Source: Limosilactobacillus reuteri (GTDB lineage Bacteria; Bacillota; Bacilli; Lactobacillales; Lactobacillaceae). Taken from it: a stretch of DNA of 64,000 bases. The stretch's first letter is position 1; each line of letters opens with the position of its first letter. The stretch lies in NCBI RefSeq assembly GCF_013694365.1, contig NZ_CP059275.1, positions 124,001 through 188,000 of the forward strand. Reading direction: 5' to 3'. A program made the translations under genes and the position numbers. The notes below the pieces were generated by a model. It searched no databases. It had not been told where the DNA came from and saw only the letters and a list, made by a program, of their open reading frames with translations. Shown here in pieces: positions 57,670-64,000 of this stretch.

Positions 57670-58719
57670 TTGCAGGCAAAGGAATTAAAGGAATACATAC
57701 TAGCTGATACAGAAAGACTTTACATAATTTTACGCAATGCTGGATTTCATGATTTCCGGGAGCGAGCCGAAGAAATTAGGTGCGCCTTGCCTAATTACAC
57801 TAATCCTACGGGTGTCATGATTAGACTTAATAATTCGTTAAATACATCGCTGTTTGAATTGGGGTATTCCGGGGATATCTTTGGAGCCCTAGGCGTTGTT
57901 CTTGAAAAGCAATTTTATGAAGTGATGAGTTATATCCATAGCTTATTGGGACTGTCTAGCAATCATGTTGCCAACTCATTTGATCCATTGGCGACTTTAA
58001 AGAAGTTGTCGAAAAACTCTAATACTCAACATCGTCGGATAACAAATAATAAGTTATATGACAAAGGGGTTTTAAATAAATTTGTCAACGGAATTCATGC
58101 ATCGGTAATTGAAGAAGGGATCTCCCCGGATATTGCTAGACGTTTTGATGTTATGTACGATCCACACTTAGATCGAGTTGTTTTCCCACATTATGATTGG
58201 AATGAATTTGACAAAGTTGTGGGTATTCAAGGGCGATCAACTATGTCTAAAGCCGAACTTGAATTAACAGGGACACCAAAGTATCTGAATTACATTAAGG
58301 ATTATTACAAACTATTAAATCTGTATGGATATAATCAGTCTTGTCAAAATATTAATGATCATAAACGGATAATCTTATTTGAGGCTGAAAAGTCAGTATT
58401 AAAGGAGTTTACTTTGAGCCGAGGAGATGGGGTGTCAGTTGCCTTGGGTGGACACTCAATCAGCGAACAGCAAGTTGATTTTGTTTTACGCAAGTTACCT
58501 GTCGATGGGGAAGTAATTATTGCATTTGATCATGACGTAATGACTAAGGAACAAGAGGGAGAAGAATATATTTTGAGTCAAGCTAAGAAGTTCTCTCCGT
58601 TCCGCAAAACAAGTTATATATTTGATAGTTACAATATTTTGGGTGAAAAAGACTCGCCAATAGATAAGGGTAAAGTGATTTGGGATCACTTATTGAAATG
58701 GAGGAAAGTTATTAATTGA
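57670..58719 (+). CDS. TOPRIM-domain primase-like protein of phage type
   Basis: The 349-residue protein has the TOPRIM acidic residues in order: Glu238 in ILFEAEKSV, then Asp287 and Asp289 in IIAFDHDV. The preceding part (IARRFDVMYDPHLDRVVFPH, about 155-174) resembles the RNA polymerase core of DnaG. The N-terminal region has the spacing of a CHC2-type domain but no cysteine and histidine set. It may prime replication or act as a DnaG-like nuclease. The frame begins at TTG. Its end carries GGAGGA, which serves the next gene, so this order looks natural. Confidence 0.7.
   Translation: MQAKELKEYILADTERLYIILRNAGFHDFRERAEEIRCALPNYTNPTGVMIRLNNSLNTSLFELGYSGDIFGALGVVLEKQFYEVMSYIHSLLGLSSNHVANSFDPLATLKKLSKNSNTQHRRITNNKLYDKGVLNKFVNGIHASVIEEGISPDIARRFDVMYDPHLDRVVFPHYDWNEFDKVVGIQGRSTMSKAELELTGTPKYLNYIKDYYKLLNLYGYNQSCQNINDHKRIILFEAEKSVLKEFTLSRGDGVSVALGGHSISEQQVDFVLRKLPVDGEVIIAFDHDVMTKEQEGEEYILSQAKKFSPFRKTSYIFDSYNILGEKDSPIDKGKVIWDHLLKWRKVIN
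58700..58705 (+). promoter_or_regulatory. Ribosome binding site for the PD-(D/E)XK nuclease gene
   Basis: GGAGGA lies inside the end of the TOPRIM gene. If the two genes naturally overlap by TTGA (58716-58719 equal to 58720-58723), the spacing to TTG is ten bases. This suggests that the replication module is in native order and orientation, unlike the housekeeping part. Confidence 0.65.
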
Positions 58720-59910
58720 TTGAGATTAAATAAAGAACAAAGAAAAGCCTTGGAAAAGAAATACGGGGTAGATAGAATTTGGAGCTTCTCACGCCTTCAA
58801 ACATTTCACAATTGCATTCAGGAATATGTGCATCTATACCTCCGTCATGATGTACCACGAACAGATAATGTTTACACGATTTTTGGTAGTGAAGTCCATG
58901 ACATTACTGAAGGACTGACTAAAAAAGAATTTGATTTAACTTCAGCTAAATCTTTATGGGATAACTTCGTAAAACGTTGGGAGAATGACCCCGATGGATT
59001 AAGATTTGATACTGAGAAGATTAAACAAGGTTATATTGGAAATCTCGGTCATTACTTTACTCATACAAATATTCCGGAAGGAAGTAAATTCCACACAGAA
59101 TTACCAGTTATGACTAAAGTTGGTGGGACAAAAGAAAAGCCTCATTATGTATTTGTCGGATATATTGATACTGAATACATCGACAAAGAAGGTAATGTAG
59201 TCTTAGTAGATTATAAGTCTTCTAGTAAATCTAGCTTCTCGAAATCAAAGCTGCCAGAAAAGTCTATGCAATTAATGCTATATTCCATTGGTATTCATCA
59301 ACAGGAAAACATTCCTTATGAAAAAATCAAGGCACGCTTTGACATGATGAAATATGTAACTGTCCATTATAAGCAAGAAAATGGTAAATGGAACACCAGT
59401 GTGCAAGAACGTTCGATTTGGGTTCTAAAAATGCAAAAGAAATTGGAAACCAAGTTAAAGAAATTAGGTATAGATAAAGAAGAAGCAAGAAAATTGATTC
59501 AAATTGCTTCACTTGCGAATAATATGGACAACCTTCCTAAAGAGGTTCAAGACCAATTTTATATAACTAATTATTATATTGAGTTAGATATTAATGAAGA
59601 CGACTGTAATGATTTGTTGAGAAAGATTGAAAAACAATGTGATGAAATCATTGAGTTAGAACAATTATCACCAGATGCGCAAGATAGTTTTGCTGATGTG
59701 AATCATCATTATAATCCAGATGATTACTACGATAAAAAATTATGTGCATATCACACTTCTGCTAAGTTCTTGGAACAAGAGAAGACGTTAATTGGTAAAC
59801 CACAGTCAGAATTTAAGATTGAAAATAAGGGTAATAATATTCTAGATTTATTTAAATCTGACAATAAGGAACGAAATGACGAAACCCTTATGAAAGAGTT
59901 ATTTGCTTAG
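58720..59910 (+). CDS. PD-(D/E)XK superfamily nuclease (RecB/Cas4-like)
   Basis: The 396-residue protein has the RecB-type nuclease order: WSFSRLQTFHNCIQEY near 22, FGSEVHDITEG (55-65) with His60, Asp150 in YIDTE, the core D-Y-K in VLVDYKSSS (Asp164, Lys166) and QLMLYSIGI near 188 as motif IV. A four-cysteine iron-sulfur cluster of the Cas4/AddB kind is not evident. In phages such proteins process DNA ends during replication or recombination. The start is TTG. Confidence 0.78.
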   Translation: MRLNKEQRKALEKKYGVDRIWSFSRLQTFHNCIQEYVHLYLRHDVPRTDNVYTIFGSEVHDITEGLTKKEFDLTSAKSLWDNFVKRWENDPDGLRFDTEKIKQGYIGNLGHYFTHTNIPEGSKFHTELPVMTKVGGTKEKPHYVFVGYIDTEYIDKEGNVVLVDYKSSSKSSFSKSKLPEKSMQLMLYSIGIHQQENIPYEKIKARFDMMKYVTVHYKQENGKWNTSVQERSIWVLKMQKKLETKLKKLGIDKEEARKLIQIASLANNMDNLPKEVQDQFYITNYYIELDINEDDCNDLLRKIEKQCDEIIELEQLSPDAQDSFADVNHHYNPDDYYDKKLCAYHTSAKFLEQEKTLIGKPQSEFKIENKGNNILDLFKSDNKERNDETLMKELFA

Positions 59911-62900
59911 ATGAGCTACAATTATTGGGTATCATTACATCAACACGATTATTTTTCGAATGCTGGTGGGTATTTTGAAATTGTGACGAGTACTAAGGAC
60001 TATATCAAATATGCAAAGAAATATAATTTACCAGCGGTATGTATTACCAACCACGGAAATATCAGTGGATGGGTTCAAAGGAAACGAGACATTGAAGCAA
60101 CAGGGTTAAAGTACATTCATGGCATGGAAGGCTATACTACGATGGATTTAGAAGATAAAAATCGTGGATATCATACTATTATGATTGCCAAAAATTATGA
60201 TGGCGTTAAAGAGATTAATCGCTTATCCTCAAAGTCATTTAATCGTGACGATGGACATTTCTATTATCACGGAAGAATCACTTTTGATGAACTTCAACAA
60301 GTTGTCTCAAATGGAAATATTATTATAACCACCGCTTGTCTTGCTGGACCAATTGCTCAAAACTTAGTCTCTTCTGATATGAGCGATGAAGAGAGAACGA
60401 GTCGCAATAATGTATTACAACAATGGATAGAATTAGCCCGAAATAATCGCGATAACGTTTATCTTGAAGTTCAACCTCATGACAATGTGGAGCAAGCGGA
60501 ATTAAATAGTGTTTTACAAGGTTATGCTAATCAGTATAATTTACAACTTGTTGCCTCTAACGATATTCATGCTTTGGATCAGGACCATGATCGTTTGCGC
60601 AAGATTATTAAGAAGGGCAAGCGAAATGGTTATGACAATGATGATCAATTCGAATTGTGGTGTAAGACTCGCTCTGAGATGGTTGATGAATTCAACAAAC
60701 AGGGAGTATTAACACAAGAGAGCATCCAAAAGGCATTGGACGCCACTGTTGATATTGTTAATTCTGTTGAAAATTTCGAATTAGATAGAAATCCTAAGTA
60801 TCCACAATTGTATGATAATCCAGAACAAGAATTTCAAAGAAGAATTAAACATGGGCTGCTAAAACGAGGTATAGATAAGCTCCCTACAGATGAACGCCGA
60901 GCGTATATTAATCGTGTTAATCATGAATATAGTGTCTATAAGCATAATGGTGCGATTGATTACATGTTATCACACCAAGATATTATCAATGCGGCTAAAG
61001 AGCATGGTATTCATTTTGGCCCTGGACGTGGTAGTGTTGGTGGATCTTTGATTGCCTATCTATGTGGTCAAACAGAGATGGATTCACTAAAATTGGGATT
61101 GAATTTTGAACGATTTATGAACCCAGAACGTGTTAGCCTTCCCGATATTGATGTAGACGCATTTAGCAAGGACCAAAAGTGGGTGCAACAATGGATTTTA
61201 ACTAATCCTAAATGGCACGCCGCGTCAATTATGACCGCTAACACCTATGGACTAAAAGCTGCCATTAAAGCAGTCGCGGATGGTATGGATCGTTATGCTG
61301 GTAAACCAGCATATATTCAATCGATTCGCAACCAGATTGGTGATGATGGTGTTGTCCCAACCGAAGTGTATGAAGAACATCAACAATTGATTGATGACGC
61401 TAAAAAGGTAGTTGGTGTAATCGATTCGTTTGGACGCCATGCCGCAGGTATAATTATTGATACAAATACCATTGACGATACGCTTGGAGTACAGACTATT
61501 TCTGGCTGGGATTATCCAGTAACCCAGATAGACATGGGAGAAATCGAATATTTGAAAAATATTAAGTATGACGTATTAGGACTAGATAATATAGGGTTAA
61601 TCTCACGTACCGCTGAATTAGCAGGGATTCCATTCCCCACACCAGATAGTGATTTTATTGATTTTGAAGACGAAGCCGTATGGAATTCAATGAGAGAAAA
61701 CAACATTGGTGTATTCCAAATGGAAGGAGATCGTGCAGGTAAATTACTGCGTGATATGTTATCTTCAGAAACTATTCGAAATATTCACTCTAACGAAGCG
61801 GGTAAAGATGTTAAATACATGGACTTACTGAGCCTCGTTAATGCAGGACAACGCCCAGCAGGTTCAAGTTATGTTGATGCGGTTACTCATGGACGATTTA
61901 AAGATAATAATCATTCAGCACTAAATAAGTTCTTAGCTCCAACATTAGGACAGCTAGTTTATCAAGAGCAATTAATTCAATTCTTGGTTGAATTTTGCGG
62001 TCGAAGTGCAGGCGAGGCAGACGTTCTAAGACGTGCGGTGGGCCATAAGATCAAGTCGGTCATTGACGAAGAAGTCCCAAAGATACATAAAGATTTTATT
62101 AATACTATGGTTACAAAATACAATGATTCACCAGAGCACGCTGAAAAAATAGCTGATGACTTCATTCAGGTTTTCATGGATGCGGCCAATTATGGTTTCT
62201 CCATCAATCACTCAATGGCCTATTCGTATATTGGTTATATTTCGACTTGGTTGCGTTATTACTACCCACTAGAATGGTGTACGGCAGCATTCCAGATTTG
62301 GGAAGGTAAGCAAGATAAACTTAATCGCGTAATTAGTTTTGCTAAAGAACATAATATTCAATTAAAATCATTTGAGTTTGGTAAGTCAAAAAGTGGATAT
62401 TACCTAGAGAAGAACTCGAAAACTATTTACGAAGGAACGACTTCCGTTAAAGGCGTATCAAGCGATGTGGGAGATCAATTATACTTATTACACGATAAGC
62501 AAAATAAAACTTTTACGGATTTATTAATGGATATCTATGATAATTCACAAGTAAGTATTAAAAGTATTGACGGAAACTTAAAGCCCGGAACATATGATAT
62601 AAAAGAGCTTTACAATTCGTTCAATGAAGATGAATTAAAACAATTGGATAAGTTAGTGAAAGTCAAGTCGGATACAGTAACCACTAGATACAATCAGGCG
62701 TTTGCAGTTACACAACGTGACTTGTTAAACTTAATATTGCTGAATTTCTTCTCTGATTTTGGTTCGCCGAAGAAGTTAAAATCTGTTTATGAAAAGTTTC
62801 ATAAAACTTACAAGCCTAAAAATAAGAGATTCGTTGGTAAAAGCCAAAAATATCACGAATGCTTAGAATATGAAAAGTCGTTAGACGATGATGACTTCCC

Positions 62901-63237
62901 ATTAATTACTACGCTACAAAACGAATATGATTTACTAGGTAGATGCCTAACTACTAATAGTAATATTCCATCTAATTATGCTTTTATTACCAGTCTAATA
63001 GTAAGAAGTAATAAAGTCATTGTAGGACTGTACTCAATTAAACATGGGAAAGAAGTCAAAGCGTTTGTCTCTAAAAGACTTTATAACTCAAGTAGTATCG
63101 CAAAAGGAGATCTCATCAAAGTTGGTGATACTACAGCTCGACCAAAGACTATTATGCAGGACGGTAAATGGGTGAAGAGTAGGACTGACAAGGACTTATG
63201 GATCGACAGTTTTGAACATGTTAACAAGGCTAATTAA
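59911..63237 (+). CDS. Phage-type DNA polymerase III alpha subunit (DnaE-like)
   Basis: The 1108-residue C-family polymerase is a second DnaE in the window. The PHP domain keeps SLHQHDYFSNAGGY near 8-21, CITNHGNISGW near 45-55 and ASNDIHAL near 216. The polymerase core has FGPGRGSVGGSLIAYLCG near 370-387, Asp412 and Asp414 in PDIDVD, Asp554 in YDVLGLDNIG, and FQMEGDRAGKLL, YQEQLIQFL and YGFSINHSMAYSYI later. It diverges strongly from the chromosomal DnaE at 30102. DnaE-type polymerases occur in SPbeta-like and other large phages. It would let the element replicate with its own polymerase. Confidence 0.88.
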   Translation: MSYNYWVSLHQHDYFSNAGGYFEIVTSTKDYIKYAKKYNLPAVCITNHGNISGWVQRKRDIEATGLKYIHGMEGYTTMDLEDKNRGYHTIMIAKNYDGVKEINRLSSKSFNRDDGHFYYHGRITFDELQQVVSNGNIIITTACLAGPIAQNLVSSDMSDEERTSRNNVLQQWIELARNNRDNVYLEVQPHDNVEQAELNSVLQGYANQYNLQLVASNDIHALDQDHDRLRKIIKKGKRNGYDNDDQFELWCKTRSEMVDEFNKQGVLTQESIQKALDATVDIVNSVENFELDRNPKYPQLYDNPEQEFQRRIKHGLLKRGIDKLPTDERRAYINRVNHEYSVYKHNGAIDYMLSHQDIINAAKEHGIHFGPGRGSVGGSLIAYLCGQTEMDSLKLGLNFERFMNPERVSLPDIDVDAFSKDQKWVQQWILTNPKWHAASIMTANTYGLKAAIKAVADGMDRYAGKPAYIQSIRNQIGDDGVVPTEVYEEHQQLIDDAKKVVGVIDSFGRHAAGIIIDTNTIDDTLGVQTISGWDYPVTQIDMGEIEYLKNIKYDVLGLDNIGLISRTAELAGIPFPTPDSDFIDFEDEAVWNSMRENNIGVFQMEGDRAGKLLRDMLSSETIRNIHSNEAGKDVKYMDLLSLVNAGQRPAGSSYVDAVTHGRFKDNNHSALNKFLAPTLGQLVYQEQLIQFLVEFCGRSAGEADVLRRAVGHKIKSVIDEEVPKIHKDFINTMVTKYNDSPEHAEKIADDFIQVFMDAANYGFSINHSMAYSYIGYISTWLRYYYPLEWCTAAFQIWEGKQDKLNRVISFAKEHNIQLKSFEFGKSKSGYYLEKNSKTIYEGTTSVKGVSSDVGDQLYLLHDKQNKTFTDLLMDIYDNSQVSIKSIDGNLKPGTYDIKELYNSFNEDELKQLDKLVKVKSDTVTTRYNQAFAVTQRDLLNLILLNFFSDFGSPKKLKSVYEKFHKTYKPKNKRFVGKSQKYHECLEYEKSLDDDDFPLITTLQNEYDLLGRCLTTNSNIPSNYAFITSLIVRSNKVIVGLYSIKHGKEVKAFVSKRLYNSSSIAKGDLIKVGDTTARPKTIMQDGKWVKSRTDKDLWIDSFEHVNKAN

Positions 63238-63666
63238 ATGAAGACTTTCCAGATTACTATTACTAACGAATGGTTTAACGCAAGCGAAGAATTAATTGCA
63301 GTTGTGCAACAGTTGTACGATTTGCGTACAGCATTACTTAAAACAAAATCATTGGAAGGCTACAAGGCTTACTGTGATTGCTACGCTAAGATGAATGCTT
63401 TATTGCGCAAGATAACTAAGACTGAAACAGCTAATGTGATGCTATGTAAGGTTGAACGTAGCATCTGCTGGATCTTGGAACTTAATTATCTTGAAGATGG
63501 CGATTCTCCAATTGAAATCTATGATTGGCCGTCTATAGAGGAATTAAACGAAGAAGGCCTAGATACTCTCAAAGGAGAAAATATTACAGTAGTTCGCATA
63601 GACGAAGAACTAGAAGATAATGACGAAGAGGGCTTTATCGAAGAATTAGCGGACGAATTTGAATAA
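63238..63666 (+). CDS. Hypothetical acidic protein in the replication module
   Basis: The 142-residue protein has a mostly helical first part with several cysteines (AYCDCYAKMNALLRKI, VMLCKVERSICWIL) and a very acidic tail (DEELEDNDEEGFIEELADEF). I do not recognise a family. The acidic tail could mimic DNA or bind a partner such as a single-strand binding protein; this is speculation. It lies between the polymerase and a probable ligase. Confidence 0.6.
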   Translation: MKTFQITITNEWFNASEELIAVVQQLYDLRTALLKTKSLEGYKAYCDCYAKMNALLRKITKTETANVMLCKVERSICWILELNYLEDGDSPIEIYDWPSIEELNEEGLDTLKGENITVVRIDEELEDNDEEGFIEELADEFE

Positions 63667-64000
63667 ATGATAGAAACAATCATTAATGACTTAAAAGCAA
63701 TTGTTGATGAAATTAGTGCGGAGAGCTCTAATAACAACAAAATTACTATCTTAAAGAAGAATGCGGATAATGAAGAGTTCAAAAAGCTATTAAAGTTTGT
63801 CTATGACGACTTTATTCGTACAGGATTATCAGTAAAAATGTTGAATGAAACCCCAAGATCAAGTGTTGTGGCCACGGATTATACTGGTGACTATACTCTC
63901 GATGGTTTGATGAATTATATAACGGAACATAATACCGGGACCCTATCCACTGTATACTTGATTCAAGACTTTGCTTCATTATTTGATGATGACACTAAGC
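63667..64000 (+). CDS. Probable ATP-dependent DNA ligase, N-terminal part (cut by window end)
   Basis: The frame is open from ATG 63667 to the window end, giving 111 residues. The N-terminal pattern ITILKKNADNEEFKKLLKFV with YDDFIRTGLSVKML resembles the first domain of phage ATP-dependent DNA ligases. The adenylation motif KxDG would lie beyond the end and cannot be checked. The call rests on pattern and on the replication context. Confidence 0.55.
   Translation, partial: MIETIINDLKAIVDEISAESSNNNKITILKKNADNEEFKKLLKFVYDDFIRTGLSVKMLNETPRSSVVATDYTGDYTLDGLMNYITEHNTGTLSTVYLIQDFASLFDDDTK

Noticed and set aside
58720-59910. The PD-(D/E)XK protein as Cas4 of a CRISPR system
   Set aside because: No cas1, cas2 or repeat array is present, and the four-cysteine cluster of Cas4 is not seen. 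The context is phage replication.

Overview
The window reads as DNA of a low-GC lactic acid bacterium, most likely Limosilactobacillus reuteri or a close relative. The grounds are a 325-residue bile salt hydrolase with an N-terminal Cys, a long-form thymidylate synthase, and Bacillota gene neighbourhoods (rbgA-rnhB-dprA-topA, scpAB-rluB, phoH-ybeY-dgkA-era-recO-glyQS-dnaG-rpoD). The species call comes from recognising protein sequences, not from a search.

The main oddity is that this is not natural contiguous DNA. From 1 to 54377, 54 consecutive gene junctions have exactly zero spacing: a stop codon is followed at once by the next start, all on the + strand, with no promoter, terminator, RNA gene or proper ribosome binding site between genes. 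Known operons run in reversed order (topA-dprA-rnhB-rbgA; rpoD-dnaG-glyS-glyQ-recO-era-dgkA-ybeY-phoH) although every gene is in sense orientation. Overlaps that belong to natural neighbours appear twice, for example 38 bp shared by the end of scpA and the start of scpB, with the Shine-Dalgarno of scpB left behind in scpA. The simplest reading is that annotated features of a genome were each extracted in sense orientation and joined in coordinate order.

Layout: 1-8432 holds topoisomerases, PlsY, DprA, RNase HII and a ribosome-assembly GTPase. 8433-21386 holds small envelope proteins, folate/thymidylate enzymes, an ABC-F protein, CCA-adding enzyme, HU, Der, S1 and Cmk. 21387-33653 holds recQ-ypbB, ribU, rluB-scpB-scpA-ribT-xerD, cvfB, pyk and dnaE. 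33654-49244 holds pepT, a Nif3 protein and trmK, an IS21 element (istA-istB), an aminotransferase, and the rpoD-to-phoH block. 49245-54377 is an accessory metabolic block: birA, bioY, argH, argG and bile salt hydrolase. 54553-56052 holds yqeY, rpsU and an amino-acid binding protein.

56053-57156 is a broken patch with a truncated IS30 transposase and four direct duplications of 33, 24, 125 and 181 bp, all explained by overlapping features or overlapping contigs being joined. From 57157 to the end is a phage-like DNA replication module: a two-helix membrane protein, a TOPRIM primase-like protein, a PD-(D/E)XK nuclease, a second DnaE-type polymerase, an acidic small protein and the start of a probable ATP-dependent DNA ligase. 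I found no convincing undescribed system. The least explained stretch is the replication module together with its unknown small proteins.
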